Shown: in pieces, positions 22,846 through 36,630 of the stretch
Position numbering within the stretch: the first letter of the stretch is position 1
Layout: every line of letters starts with the position of its first letter
Origin: Acanthococcus lagerstroemiae
Lineage: Eukaryota; Arthropoda; Insecta; Hemiptera; Eriococcidae
DNA: 64,000 bases
Direction: 5' to 3'
Assembly: GCA_031841125.1 (NCBI GenBank)
Contig: CM063110.1
Coordinates: 24,299,626-24,363,625, forward strand
Program-made: the position numbers and the translations under genes
The notes under the pieces: generated by a model
The model's input: the letters and a program-made list of their open reading frames with translations, nothing else
Told to the model about the DNA's origin: nothing
Database searches by the model: none

Positions 22846-23409
22846 TAAAACTGCTGAAGTCAACTACTTCTTTCCAATGCATTATGGTTTCATACAAAAA
22901 TATTTATTTTCTGAATGAGGCCTCGCTTTCATTGACACGGGGCATCCACAAGATGCTACTTTCATCTGAAGGCTCTTTGGTACACTGTGGGCCTCTTAAT
23001 TTCGTCACAGTGTATACATCTTTCTGTTGTACTGTCTTACAAAGCACATACATATGTGTTTTTTCACAGACTCTACTCAATGAAAGTGGACCTGTCACCT
23101 TGAGCCTCTTCCAGGGGCGGATGGGCCATAGGGCAATTCGGGAAAATGCCCGGTGCGTCGCCGCCATTTTGCCGCTGCGGCGCCGGTATGTTGAAAAATG
23201 TAGGCATCTATAAAATACTTACAAAAATAAAATAAGCGTATGTTGCGACGACAGTCGAAAAACGTGCGGCGGCGCGATCAATTTAGGGAGAAATAAAGTG
23301 ATTGAAAAATTTAAATGGGCAGGCACATTTTGCGCTGTTTGTCGACCAAACGTGTGTGAGTAACCTCTGCCCATTTTTGGATATACGCCTCGACGTAGCT
23401 TCTCCACTT

Positions 23410-25460
23410 TATTTTATCCTGCGCTAATCTTTGCCACCCGGGGCCCCAGTTCTCTGACGAGTTCATCTGTCTATCTAGTTACTGGTCTACCTATCGTTCT
23501 TTTCCTTTGCAGCGTATCCAGTTGAGTAATTTTACTCCCCATCTGTTGCTATCCGCTGTCGCCAGATGCCCTACATATTTCCACTTTAATTGTTCGACAT
23601 TATATCCTATGTCCCCGCCTCCCACCATTTTGTATAGCTTTGCATTTGAGATTTTGTCTACCCATCGCAGTCCTAGAAGTTTCCTCAACATAGATCTGAA
23701 CGTAATTTGTAGCTTCACCATTTGTTTCCTGTAAGGGACCAGGTTTGTGTTCCAGACTTGAGGGCTGGTACCGTTGAGCTATTTAGTGTTTCCATTTTGA
23801 GGGCGGTTTTGAAATTCCGGCAAAAAATACATTTTAATACCCAGAAGTTGTTCCACCCCTTTTTAATACGCCTCATAATTTCTTTATCGCTTTCTTCGAA
23901 AATAATAATCTGTCCCACAGATCTTCGATTTCCGTTACCTCCTCTATCTCTTGCCCATCGATTATCAGATTTTTAATTTCCCTCTTCCGATTATTTTTGA
24001 TTTGCTACCATTCAGTTTGAGTCCAGCTTTTTTGCATTCCCTCAATAGCTTTTCTGCCATTTTCTTCAACTCCGTACTATTTTTTGCAAATAAGATAATA
24101 TCGTTTGCGTACCTTAAATTACTTAGAAATTCTCCATTTATTTCTAGTCCCCTTCTTTTCCAGTTTAGATTGCGAAATACTACTTCCAAAATGAAGTTTA
24201 AGAGGTTTGGGGACAAGGTATCCCCTTGTTGAACTCCGCTCCCAATTTTGAATTCCCTCCCTTTGCTTTTAAGGCTAGCTCTTGCACTCGAATTTGCATA
24301 GTAATTCTGTATATGACTTTAATAAACCCACTTTCAATTCCCTTATTTTCCAGTGCTTTCAACATATATATGTATTTATGATCCACTGAATCAAATGCCT
24401 TCTGAAAGCCTATGAAAAATATTTCGCTTTCCACATCATATTCGTGTGTTTTTTCAATAATTTGGTTCACAACGAAAATATTTTCTACAGTTAAGAAGCC
24501 TTTTCTGAATCCCGCCTGTTCATTCCCCTGATGATTTGAATCCAAATGGTTATACATACGTCTTTTTAAAACTGCCATACATGCTTTAAAAATGTTCGAT
24601 GTTAAGCATATTGGCTTGTAATTTTCAATGAGTTCCTTCCCTCCTTGTTTGTGTAATAATATTATTTTGGCCAAGTTCCACTGTTTTGGACATGTTTTCA
24701 TAATTCCGATTTTGTTAAATAATTTAGCCTGGTGTGGCACTCTCTGATCGCCAAACCTTTTCAGCATTTCGTTCGTAATTCCATCCGGTCCTGGGGCTAT
24801 GTCATTTTTCAGTCTACGTATTTAGTACGTATTCCACTTCTCTCTCCATTATTTCCGGGATTTCTTCCTCCTTTCACCCTCCAGTTTTTGCTATTTTCAT
24901 GAGCTCGTTTTGCTCGCGGTAAAAGTCCTCGTAAAAAATTGTTGCTGCCTCTACAATTTTTTCTTGATTTTGAGTCACTTTTCCTGTCTGAATCTTTTAG
25001 CTTCAGCATAACGTCTCTCCTGCCACCGAGTTCGAGCCTAACTATTTTGGTGGACCAACTTTCTTCCAAAATATCTTGAATTTTTTCCTAATCATATTTC
25101 TTAATATGTTCTCTAACATTTTTCTTCACCAATTTTTGTATTTTAGTACGCTCAGGTTTGTTTAATGGTGTTTTATTTCTATAAGGTTATTCTTCCTGAT
25201 TCGAGAGTCTATTTTGAAAGCTTATCCCTGGTTTTCTCTTTAGCCCTCGTCACTCCAAACTCTTCAACCGTATTTTTTAAAGCTTGATCCATACTGTTGT
25301 CAAAATTTTCCTCGACTTTCATTTCCTCTTGCACTGATCTTAGTTTCTGGCGTGCGTCCTCTTCCTTTCTGACTGGGATAATCTGCCTTCTTTTCCATTT
25401 ACCCTTTCTGTGATTTTTATACTGGACTCACCGCGTCGGGATGCTCAATTATACTTATCC
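23410..25460 (-). pseudogene. RTE-like reverse transcriptase relic, copy 1
   Basis: Minus-strand frames follow the order of RTE-type polyproteins: a Lys-rich segment with EESWSTKIVRLELGG (25,069-24,809), then APGPDGI and MLKRFGDQRVPH to FIGFQKAFDSVDHKYIYMLK (24,767-24,198), then SPNLLNFILEVVFRNLNW and LRYANDIILFAKN (24,216-23,965), then LRKLLGLRWVDKIS to LKWKYVGHLATADSN (23,721-23,491). The catalytic YADD is YAND here (Asn codon at 24,103-24,105). A frameshift separates the two main RT frames just before GVQQGDTLSPN. It cannot be active. The endonuclease domain is not seen, so the copy is 5' truncated. Confidence 0.85.
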
Positions 25461-25489
25461 ACATGAGATATCAATTCACAGACCGTCGC

Positions 25490-28400
25490 CAATAAAGTCT
25501 CGAAAATTGAGAAACAGATTTTCGAAGTTGGAGGTGGGGTACACCCCTCCAACTCATGAGAGATGAAATAGGAAAAATAAAAAGTTCAACCAGATCCGAA
25601 AAATCGATAATTAAATTTCCAAAGCTAGGGCCACAATCTATCTCTTGGCTTCACAAAACTACCGATCGAAACAAATAATCAAGTTTATGAAACATAAGTT
25701 TCAAAATTCGAACAACCGGGAAAAAGGGGGTCACCTCTCGAGTCCACAAAAGATTCAGATCGTGAGAATAAAAAGCACTCGAAGAATAAGCATTAAATTC
25801 TGAAAAATCGAGAGTTAAATTTTCAAAGCCTGAGGCAGGGCTCCACCATCGGATCACCAAAACAATTAGATGGAAAAAATAAAAATTTGTGACTGTCCAT
25901 ACTGAAAGGGCACTTCGGTCCAAAAAAATCGACTTTGAGATGATGTTCGATTTTGGAAGGTCAAAGAGTACTGTTTAACACTGTGAGTCTGTGAACTCGA
26001 AAAAGCAAAAGTGATAAAGCGCAAGAGTGGTGGACGTCTATAGGCTATCGCGTTCTCGAGATTCCCGTTTGAATCTTGAAGTGTCTCCTGTAAAATTAAT
26101 GTTTTGAACCGACTGGCCCTTTTAATTTGGACGGTCACATTTATCGAAGAATAATGTTTAAAGTAGATAAACGGCTGCACGAAAGATCCCAATTGAAAAA
26201 ATAAAAAGGTCTCCAAAAATATTTTTAAAGGCCGAAAAATTGAGAATTGTACTCCTCAGGTCCACAAAACACTTCCGATCAGAACAAAACAGTTTCAAGG
26301 AGAATTATTTCTTAAGTCTGAAAAATCGAGAATTTGATTATCGGAGTTGGGAGTGGGGTCCACCCCTTAGATGCACAAAGTAGTTAGATCGACAAAATAA
26401 GGGGTTCGCGGAAAAGTACAGTTCAAGATGGAAAATCATGAATTAGATTTACAGAGTTGGGAGCGGGGTGCACTACTCAGCCCCCAAAAATCTACAAATT
26501 GAAAAAATAAAAAGGTTACCTAAAATATTTTTATATGCCGAAAATTCGTGAATTAGAATGTTCGGACTTGTGGGTGGGGGCACCACCATTCGAGTCCACA
26601 GGAGGCTTATAATACAACAACTATGGTTTTACGGAAAACAATTTTTCAAGCCTGTAGATTTTCGGCGTTAAAGTGGGGGTCCACCCCTTGGATCCATAAA
26701 AGACTTCGATCCAACATAAATATAAGTTTATCAAAAAATGATTCTTAAGCCTGAAAAATCGAGAATTTGATTTCCAAGTCTGAGGTGGGGTCAACTCTTC
26801 GGTCTCACATAAGATTTCAATTGAAAAAATAAACAATCACCAGGAATAAATTTGAGAGGCTGAAAATCGAGAATTAGATTTCTGGCGTTAGGGTGAGGGT
26901 CCACCCCTCAGATCCACAAAACACTTCGATTAACAAAATAAGAGGTTCACAGACAATCGTCCTTCAAGCCTGAAAAATCGTGACGAATGTCCGAAGTTGG
27001 GAGTGTGGTCAACCCCTCGGAGAAATAAAGAGTTCATCAGAAATAATTTTAAAGGCCAAAAAATCAAGAATTGTTGAGGGCAAGAATCCACCTTTCGAGT
27101 CTAAAAAATGTGGCCATCGAAATGAGAGGAGGTTTATGAAAAATAATTCAGAAGTTGAAAAATCGAGAATTAGATTTCCGGAGTTCAGGATGGGCTCCAC
27201 CCCTCAAGTCCGCAATAGATTTTATCAAAAAAAGGAAAATAAATATTTAATAATTCAAAGTCGAAAATTAGACTTTCGGAGTTGCGGGTGTAGGTTTACC
27301 TATCAGATCCACAAAATACTTCGACCAACGAAACAGAAGTTCACGGAACATTATTGTTCAAGACTGAAAAATCGAGAATTAGACTTCCAGAGACGAAAAA
27401 TATTTTTACAGGGCAAAAATTCGAAAATTAGATTTTCGGAATTGGAGTGGGGCTCCACTCCTCGGGTCCAACAAAGACATTCCGATCAGAAAAATAAGGG
27501 GATCTCCGAGAATTATCTTTCGCGTCAGAAAAATCGAGTATTTGATTTCCAGGGTTGGGGACGGGGTCAACCCATCGGGACTGAACCATTTGACCCCGCA
27601 AATGATAACAACTGAAAAATGGAAAAGGTCACTAAAAATATTTCTAAAGGCCAAAAAATCGATAATTAGATTTTCGGAGTTCGGGTGGGGTTCCACCCCG
27701 CGGCTCCACCAAAGACTTCGATCAGAAAAATAAAGGGGTTTATCAAAAATTATTTTTCACGTTAGAAAAATCGAGAATGTGATTTCCAGAGTTGGAGGTG
27801 GGGTCAACCCATCGGGACCACAATAGATTTGAATCGAAAAAATAAAAATTTCATCAAGAATAAATTTGAAAGCCCGGAAAATTGAGATTTATATTTTAGG
27901 AGGCGAGGAGGGTCTATCCCTTGGGTCCACATATGATTTCGATCAAACAAGAGAAGGGTTATGGAAAATCATCTTTCTACCCCTAACAATCAAGAATTTC
28001 ATGACCGGAGTTGGGGGCGAGGAATCCTTCCCTCTGATCCATACAATACATCGATTAACAAAGTAAGGGGTTCAAAGAAAACTATTGTTGAAGATTGAAG
28101 AATCGAGAATTAGACTTCCGGAGTTGGGAGCAGAGTCAGTCCTTTGGCCCTACAAATGATTTCAGTAGAAAACATAAACAGTTCATCGAAAGTAATTTTT
28201 TAAAGGCCGAAAAATCAATAATTACACTTTCAGGGTTTGGGCGGGGGGTCTACTTTTTGAGTCTACAGAATGTATTAATCGCAAAAAGAAGTTAAAAACA
28301 ATTGCAAAGTTTGAAGCATCGAGAGGTAGTTTTCCAGGAATTCGGGATGCGTTTTACCTCTCAAATCCACATTAGATTTCGACCGAAAAATAAATTATAG

Positions 28401-29280
28401 TAACTATACGTACTTTTAGCGGCCAAAATATCGCAAATAATATTTTTGTGGTTGGGAGTTGGGGATGGGGAGGGGGCACCCGTCTGATCCACAAAAAGCT
28501 TCGATCAACAAAATAAGAGGTTCGCGGAAAATTATTTATAAAGCCTGAATATTCGAGAATTGGACTTCCAAAGTTGGGGGCACGGTCGACCCTTCGGCCC
28601 CATAAAAGATTCCAATTGAAATACAATAATGGGGTCACCAAAAATATTTCTGACAATCGAAAAATCAAGAATTAGATTTTCGAAGTTGTGGGCGGCGGAT
28701 CACTCGTCCTCGGGTCCACAAAATACTTCGAACAGTGAAATAAGCATGGGCTCACGGAAAATTATTTCTTAAGCCGACAAAATAGAGAATTCAATTTCCG
28801 GAGTTGGGGGCGGAGACAGTCCATCGGGTCCACAATATTATATTATTATTTTTATTTACTGAGAGTGTTATTGCCTTGCTGCTATAATCAAACTATTATT
28901 AAAATAAACGTAAATTATTAGAAGAGGATCAACGTATTATTTGAATTGAAAACATAAGTCGTTCACCAAGAATAACTTTGAGAAGCTGAAAAATCGAGTT
29001 TTTGATTTTCGTCGTGGGTGGGAGAGTTATTCCTTGATCCACAAAAGATCTCGATTAAAAATAAGGGGTTTATGGCTATAATCGAGAATCTGATTTCCGG
29101 AGGTGGGGTGTGGTCTACCCCACGGATCCACGAATTATTTCAATTAAAATAAAAAAAGTTTACCAACGAAAACTCGAAAATATACTCTTTTGGTGTTGGG
29201 GGCGCGACTCTACTTTTCCCGTGTAGAAAACGTATCAGTTGAAAAAAGGGGAAGCTTACGTAAAATAATTCAGAAATTCT
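25490..29280. repeat. 110-bp minisatellite, block b (long array)
   Basis: The AATCGAGAATTAGATTT phrase or a variant recurs at about 26,320, 26,430, 26,533, 26,751, 26,865, 26,975, 27,160, 27,265, 27,366, 27,530, 27,650 and 27,763, which gives a period near 110 bp with some short or missing steps. Each unit has a G-rich half, GGAGTTGGGGGCGGGGTC, followed by ACCCCTCGGGTCCACAAAA; GGGGT and ACCCC can pair as a small hairpin. The period is not a multiple of three, and open frames of up to 211 codons here are by-products of the low stop content. Confidence 0.88.
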
Positions 29281-29398
29281 CGAATCATCGAACTTCAATA
29301 TTCATTTTTCGTGAACCTTTAATTTTTTTGATAAAATCTATTGTGGACTTGAGGGGTGAAGCCCGACCTGAGCTCTGAAAATGTAATTCTCGATTCTT
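29281..29398. other. Mirror centre of palindrome 1 (about 118-bp spacer)
   Basis: Sequence left of 29,280 and right of 29,399 is inversely repeated, with coordinates summing to 58,679 over many shared landmarks (28,372/30,307; 28,095/30,584; 28,066/30,613). The spacer itself is not part of the arms. Confidence 0.85.
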
Positions 29399-31830
29399 CA
29401 AATTTCTGAATTTTTTAACGTAAGCCTCCCCTTTTTTCAACTGATACGTTTTCTACACGGGAAAAGTAGAGTCGCGCCCCCAACACCAAAAGAGTATATT
29501 TTCGAGTTTTCGTTGGTAAACTTTTTTTATTTTAATTGAAATAATTCGTGGATCCGTGGGGTTGACCACACCCCGCCTCCGGAAATCAAATTCTCGATTA
29601 TAGCCATAAACCCCTTATTTTTAATCGAGATCTTTTGTGGATCAAGGAATAACTCTCCCACCCACGACGAAAATCAAAAACTCGATTTTTCAGTTTCTCA
29701 AAGTTATTCTTGGAGAACGACTTATGTTTTCAATTCAAATAATACGTTGATCCTCTTCTAATAATTTACGTTTGTTTTAATAATAGTTTGATTATAGCAG
29801 CAAGGCAATAACACTCTCAGTAAATAAAAATAATAATATAATATTGTGGACCCGATGGACTGTCTCCGCCCCCAACTCCGGATGTTGAATTCTCTATTTA
29901 GTCGGCTTAAGAAATAATTTTCCGTGAGCCCATGCTTATTTCATTGTTCGAAGTATTTTGTGGACCCGAGGACGAGTGATCCGCCGCCCACAACTTCGAA
30001 AATCTAATTCTTGATTTTTCGATTGTCAGAAATATTTTTGGTGACCCCATTATTGTATTTCAATTGGAATCTTTTATGGGGCCGAGGGGTCGACCGTGCC
30101 CCCAACTTTGGAAGTCCAATTCTCGAATATTCAGGCTTTATAAATAATTTTCCGCGAACCTCTTATTTTGTTGATCGAAGCTTTTTGTGGATCAGACGGG
30201 TGCCCCCTCCCCATCCCCAACTCCCAACCACAAAAATATTATTTGCGATATTTTGGCCGCTAAAAGTACGTATAGTTACTATAATTTATTTTTCGGTCGA
30301 AATCTAATGTGGATTTGAGAGGTAAAACGCATCCCGAATTCCTGGAAATCTACCTCTCGATGCTTCAAACTTTGCAATTGTTTTTAACTTCTTTTTGCGA
30401 TTGATACATTCTGTAGACTCAAAAAGTAGACTCCCCGCCCAAACCCTGAAAGTGTAATTATTGATTTTTCGGCCTTTAAAAAATTACTTTCGATGAACTG
30501 TTTATGTTTTCTACTGAAATCATTTGTAGGGCCAAAGGACTGACTCTGCTCCCAACTCCGGAAGTCTAATTCTCGATTCTTCAATCTTCCACAATAGTTT
30601 TCTTTGAACCCCTTACTTTGTTAATCGATGTATTGTATGGATCAGAGGGAAGGATTCCTCGCCCCCAACTCCGGTCATGAAATTCTTGATTGTTAGGGGT
30701 AGAAAGATGATTTTCCATAACCCTTCTATTGTTCGATCGAAATCATATGTAGACCCAAGGGATAGACCCTCCCCCCGTTGCCTGCTAAAATATAAATCTC
30801 GATTTTCCAGGCTTTCTGATTTATTCTTGATGAAATTTTTATTTTTTCGATTCAAATCTACTGTGGTCCCGATGTGTTGACCCCACCTCCAACTCTGGAA
30901 ATCAAATTCTCGATTTTTCTGACGTGAAAAATAATTTTCGATGAACCCCCTTATTTTTCTGATCGAAGTCTTTGGTGGAGCCGCAGGGTGGTACCCTCAA
31001 CCACCCGAACTCCGAAAATCTAATTCTCGATTTTTTGGCCTTTAGAAATATTTTTAGTGACCTTTTCCATTTTGTGGACCCGAGGAGTAGAATTTTTTTC
31101 GGTCTTTGAAAATATTTTTAGAGACCTTTTTATTTTTTCAATTGGGATCTTTCGTGCAGCCGTTTATCTACTTTAAACATTATTTTTCGATAAATGTGAC
31201 CGTCCAAATTAAAAGGGCACGTCGGTCCAAAACATTAATTTTACAGGGGACACTTAAAGATAAAAACGGGAATCTCGAGAACGCGATAGCCTATAGACGT
31301 CCACCACTCTTGCGCTCTATCACTTTTGCTTTTTCGAGTTCACAGACTCACAGTGTTAAACAGTACTCTTTGACCTACCAAAATCAAACATAATCTCAAA
31401 GTCGATTTTTTTGGACCGAAGTGCCCTTTCAGTATGGACAGTCACAAATTTTTATTTTTTCCATCTAATTGTTTTGGTGATCCGATGGTGGAGCCCCGCC
31501 TCAGGCTTTGAAAATTTAACTCTCGATTTTTCAGAATTTAATGCTTATTCTTCGAGTATTTTTTATTCTCACGATCTGAATCTTTTGTGGACTCGAGAGG
31601 TGACCCCCTTTTTCCCGGTTGTTCGAATTTTGAAACTTATGTTTCATAAACTTGATTATTTGTTTCGATCGGTAGTTTTGTGAAGCCAAGAGATAGATTG
31701 TGGCCCTAGCTTTGGAAATTTAATTATCGATTTATCGGATCTGGTTGAACTTTTATTTTTCCTATTTCATCTTTCATGAGTTGGAGGGGTGTCCCCCACC
31801 TCCAACTTCGAAAATCTGTATCTCAATTTT
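29399..31830. repeat. 110-bp minisatellite, block c (inverted)
   Basis: Reverse complement of block b, shortened. The phrases AAATCTAATTCTCGATTTTT and GACCCC...CCAACTCCGGAAAT recur at the same period. Confidence 0.85.
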
Positions 31831-31869
31831 CGAGACGTTATTGGCGACGGTCTGTGAATTGAAATCTCA

Positions 31870-33870
31870 TGTGGATAAGTATAATTGGGCATCCCGGCGC
31901 AGTGAGTCCAGTATAAAAATCACAGAAAGGGTAAAGGGAAAAGAAGGCAGATTATCAGAGTCAGAAAGGAAGAGGCCGCACGCCAGAAACTAAGATCAGT
32001 GCAAGAGGAAATGAAATTCGAGGAAAATTTTAACGACAGTATGGATCAAGCTGTAAAAAACACGGTTGAAGAGTTTGGAGTGACGAGGGCTAAAGAGAAA
32101 ACCAGGAATAAGCTTTCAAAATAGACTCTCGAATCAGGAAGAATAACCTTTGGAAAAATAGAAATAAAACACCATTGGACAAACCTGAGCGAACTAAAAT
32201 ACAAAAATTGGTGTCGAAAAATGTTAGAGAAGATATTAAGAAATATGATTAGGAAAAAGTTCCAGATATTTTGGTAGAAAGTTGGTCCACCAAAAAAGTT
32301 AGGCTCGAACTCGATGGCGGGAGAGACGTTATGCTGAAGCTAAAAGATCAGACAGGAAATGTGACTCAGAATCAAGAACAAATTCTAGAGGCAGCAACAA
32401 GTTTTTACGAGGACTTATACCGCGAGCAAAACGAGCTCATGAAAATAGCAAAAACTGGAGGGTGAAAGGAGGAAGAAATCCCGGAAATAATGGAGAGAGA
32501 AGTGGAATACGTACTAAATATGTAGACTGAAAAATGACATAGCCCCAGGACCGGATGGAATTACGAACGAAATGCTGAAAAGGTTTGGCGATCAGAGAGT
32601 GCCACACCAGGTTAAAATATTTAACAAAATCGGAATTATGAAAACATGTCCAAAACAGTGGAACTTGGCCAAAATAATATTATTACACAAACAAGGAGGG
32701 AGGAACTCATTGAAAATTACAGGCCAATATGCCTAACATCGAACATCTTTAAAGCATGTATGGCAGTCTTAAAAAAGACGTATGTATAACCATTTGGATT
32801 CAAATCATCAGGGAAATGAACAGGCGGGATTCAGAAAAGGCTTCTCAACTGTAAAGAATATTTTCATTGTGAGCCAAATTATTGAAAAAACACACGAATA
32901 TGACGTAGAAATTGATATATTTTGCATAGGCTTTCATGAGGCAGTTGATTCAGTGGATCATAAATACATATATATGTTGAAAGCACTGGAAAATAAGGGA
33001 ATTGAAAGTGGGTTTATTAAAGTCATGTACAGAATTGCTATGCAAATTCGAGTGCAAGAGCCAGCCTTAAAAGCAAAGGGAGGGAATTCAAAATTGGGAG
33101 CGGAGTTCAACAAGGGGATACCTTGTCGCCAAATCTCTTCAACTGCATTATGGAAGATGTATTTCGCAATCTGAAGTGGAAAAGAAGGGGACTAAAAATA
33201 AATGGAGAATTTCTAAGTAATTTAAGGTACGCAAACTATATTATCTTATTTACAGAAAATAGTAAGGAGTTGAAGAAAATGGCAGAATAGCTATTGAGGG
33301 AATGCAAAAATGCTGACCTCAAACTGAATGGTAGCAAATCAAAAATAATCGGAAGAGTGGAAAGAAAAAATCTAATAATCGATGGGTAAGAAAGAGATAG
33401 AAGAGGTAACAGAATCGAATATCTGTGGGGCAGATTATTAGTTTCGAAGAAAAAGATAAAGGAATTATGAGGCGTATTAAAAAGGGGTGGAACAACCCCT
33501 GGGCATTAAAATGTATTTTTTGCCGGAATTTCAACACCTTCCTCAAAATGGAAACACTAAATAGCTCAACGGTACCAGCCCTCAAGTATGGAGTACAAAC
33601 CTGGTCCCTTACAGGAGACAAATCGTGAAGCTACAAATTACGTTCAGATCTAAGTTGAGGAAACTTCTAGGACTGCGATGGGTAGACAAAATCTCAAATG
33701 GAAAACTGTACGAAATGGCTGGAGGCGAGGATATAGGATATAATGTCGAACAATTTAAGTGGAAATATGTGGGGCATCTGGCGAGGGCAGATAGCAACAA
33801 ATAGGGAGTAAAAGTACTCAACTATGGATACGCTGCAAAGAAAAAGAACGATAGGTAGGCCAGTAACTTG
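31870..33870 (+). pseudogene. RTE-like reverse transcriptase relic, copy 2
   Basis: Same domain order as copy 1 on +: VESWSTKKVRLELDGG (32,271), MYNHLDSNHQGNEQAGFRK to HKYIYMLKALENKG (32,782-33,174), then KLLGLRWVDKIS after 33,660. The active-site box reads YANY (33,228-33,239), so both Asp are lost. It shares the frameshift after ALKAKGG with the other copies and has extra breaks (for example the stop in KKMAE at 33,288). Confidence 0.85.
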
Positions 33871-34399
33871 AAAACTTGCTGAAATCAACTACTCCTTTGC
33901 AATGCATGATGGTTTCAAACACAAATATGCTACTTACATCTGAAGGTTCTTTGGTACACTGTGGGCCTCCTAATTTCGTCACAGTGCATACATCTTTATG
34001 TTTGTACTGTATTACAAAGCACATACATGTATTTTTTACAGTCTACTCAATGAAAGTGGACCTATCACCTTGAGCCTCTTCCAGGGGCGGATAAGTCATA
34101 GGGCGATTCGGGCAAATGCCCGGTGCGCCGCCGCCTGCATTTATAAAATACTTACAAAAATGAAATAAGCGCATGTTGCGACGACAGTCGAAAAACGTGC
34201 GGCGGCGCTGATCAATTTAGAGAGAAATAATGATTGAAAAATTTTAATGGGCAGACACATTTTGCGCCGTTTGTCGACCAAACGTGTGTGTGTGTGTATG
34301 TGAGTACCTCCGCCCATTTTTGGGCATACGCCTCCACGTAGTTTTTCCATTTTTTTTTATCCTGCGCTTATCTTTGCCACCCAGGGCCCCAGTTCTCTG

Positions 34400-35175
34400 A
34401 CGAGAACGTGGAACTGAAAGACGGAAGCTATTGTGGACTTGAGGGGTGAAGCCCGCCCTGAACTCTGAAAATCTAATTCTCGATTCTTCAAATTTCTGAA
34501 TTCTTTTACGTAAACCCTTTTTTCAACTGCTACATTTTGTACACTGGAAACGTGGACTCGCGCCCCCAACACCAAAAGAGTATACTTTCGAGTTTTTGTT
34601 GGTGAACTTTTTTTTTCTTGATTGAAATAATTTGTGATTCCGAGGGGTTGACCGGACCCCAACTCCGATAATCAGATTCTTGATTGTAGATGTTGAAAAA
34701 CAATTTTCCATACGCCCCTTATTTTTAATCGAGATCTTTTGTGGATCAAGGAATAACTCTCCCACCTACGACGAAAATCTAAAACTCGATTTTCCAGCTT
34801 CTCAATGTTATTCTTGGTGAACGTCTTACTTTTTCAATTCAAATAATACGTTAACCCTCTTCTAATAATTTACGTTTGTTTTAATAATAGTTAGATTATA
34901 GCAGCAAAAGGCAATAACACTCTCAGTAAATAAAAATAATAATATAATATTGTGAACCCGATGGATTGTCTCGACCCCAATTCCGCAAATCTAATTCTCG
35001 ATCTTTCAGCCTCTCAAGATTATTCATGGTTAACTTTTTTCGATTCAGATCTATTGTGGATCCGTTGGGTTGACCCCGACCCCAACTTCGGAAATTGAAT
35101 TCTCCATTTGGTCGGCTTAAGAAATAATTTTCCGTGAGCCCCTGGTTATTTTTTTGTTCGAAGCTTGCATCGCAG
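34400..35175. repeat. 110-bp minisatellite, block d (inverted)
   Basis: Counterpart of block a in unit 2, followed at 35,176-35,218 by a transition into the hairpin arm of palindrome 2. Confidence 0.75.
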
Positions 35176-35217
35176 GTGTTCATGAATAAACAAGATAACA
35201 CACTAGAATAAGTGTGG

Positions 35218-35479
35218 CAACCGCGCTGGGCCTCGGCTTACCGTAACATATCTCCAATGGGTCTCACTTTGCCTCACAGTGTACTGGGGCTCGGAGTAGC
35301 GGTATATGTCTAACATATCTATATATCTTTACAGGTGATTTCTCCTACCCCTCTAAGGTTCCCAACATTTGTATGGTTTAGTGTTTCTTAAAATTTCAAC
35401 TCCTGCCTCTTCAAGTATTAAATTAAAGGTGGGTCTCGGGTTGTCTGTTATATATACCGGGCCTCGGATTGGTAGTACG

Positions 35480-35550
<71 letters not shown>

Positions 35551-35825
35551 GTACTACCAATCCGAGGCCCGGTATATATAACAGACAACCCGAGACCCAC
35601 CTTTAATTTAATACTTGAAGAGGCAGGAGTTGAAATTTTAAGAAACACTAAACCATACAAATGTTGGGAACCTTAGAGGGGTAGGAGAAATCACCTGTAA
35701 AGATATATAGATATGTTAGACATATACCGCTACTCCGAGCCCCAGTACACTGTGAGGCAAAGTGAGACCCATTGGAGATATGTTACGGTAAGCCGAGGCC
35801 CAGCGCGGTTGCCACACTTATTCTA
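35218..35825. repeat. Perfect-looking hairpin with (TA)n loop: centre of palindrome 2
   Basis: 35,218-35,483 and 35,548-35,825 are reverse complements; I see no mismatch by eye outside the TA run. The loop is (TA)n at 35,484-35,547. Each arm holds GGGCCTCGG, GGGTCTCGG and GGGGCTCGG words (35,229, 35,287, 35,431, 35,459 and mirrors), the same type as in the outer inverted repeat. The two arms encode mirror-image copies of one 70-codon frame. Confidence 0.93.
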
Positions 35826-35864
35826 GTGTGTTATCTTGTTTATTCATGAACACCTGCGATGCAA

Positions 35865-36630
35865 GCTTCGAACAAAAAAATAACCAGGGGTCACGGAAAA
35901 TTATTTCTTAAGCCGACCAAATGGAGAATTCAATTTCCGAAGTTGGGTCGGGGTCAACCCAACGGATCCACAATAGATCTGAATCGAAAAAAGTTAACCA
36001 TGAATAATCTTGAGAGGCTGAAAGATCGAGAATTAGATTTGCGGAATTGGGGTCGAGACAATCCATCGGGTTCACAATATTATATTATTATTTTTATTTA
36101 CTGAGAGTGTTATTGCCTTTTGCTGCTATAATCTAACTATTATTAAAACAAACGTAAATTATTAGAAGAGGGTTAACGTATTATTTGAATTGAAAAAGTA
36201 AGACGTTCACCAAGAATAACATTGAGAAGCCGGAAAATCGAGTTTTAGATTTTTGTCGTAGGTGGGAGAGTTATTCCTTGATCCACAAAAGATCTCGATT
36301 AAAAATAAGGGGCGTATGGAAAATTGTTTTTCAACATCTACAATCAAGAATCTGATTATCGGAGTTGGGGTGCGGTCAACCCCTCGGAATCACAAATTAT
36401 TTCAATCAAGAAAAAAAAGTTCACCAACAAAAACTCGAAAGTATACTCTTTTGGTGTTGGGGGCGCGAGTCCACGTTTCCAGTGTACAAAATGTAGCAGT
36501 TGAAAAAAGTGTTTACGTAAAAGAATTCAGAAATTTGAAGAATCGAGAATTAGATTTTCAGAGTTCAGGGCGGGCTTCACCCCTCAAGTCCACAATAGCT
36601 TCCGTCTTTCAGTTCCACGTTCTCGTCAGA
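35865..36630. repeat. 110-bp minisatellite, block e
   Basis: Counterpart of block d in mirror orientation. Same phrases and period. Confidence 0.75.

Larger units (their letters stand above)
21618..28730 (+). repeat. Satellite unit 1 (+), 7.1 kb
   Basis: Order inside the unit: minisatellite 21,618-22,845, a linker 22,846-23,470, the RTE-like relic on - (23,470-25,460), and a long minisatellite 25,490-28,730. At 28,731 the unit start recurs (GAACAGTGAAATAAGC against GAACAAAGAAATAAGC at 21,619), so a second tandem unit begins and stops at 29,280. The linker holds CAGGGGCGGATGGGCC at about 23,113, a hAT-like end. Confidence 0.85.
29399..35175 (-). repeat. Satellite unit 2 (inverted)
   Basis: The same order as unit 1 read leftward from 35,175: minisatellite, linker, RTE relic on +, long minisatellite, and the start of a further unit (29,940-29,399). 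Relative to unit 1 it lacks about 1.36 kb of minisatellite (landmark sums drop from 58,679 to 57,322 across about 31,085) and about 50 bp of the linker near 33,925. Confidence 0.85.

Noticed and set aside
26980..27615. 211-codon open frame in the minisatellite
   Set aside because: It follows the 110-bp repeat, which is not a multiple of three, so its similar-looking peptide blocks come from different frames of one repeat. No start context or family.
26200..29280. CRISPR-like array
   Set aside because: Regular repeats, but units are contiguous and degenerate with no distinct spacers, in an animal genome.
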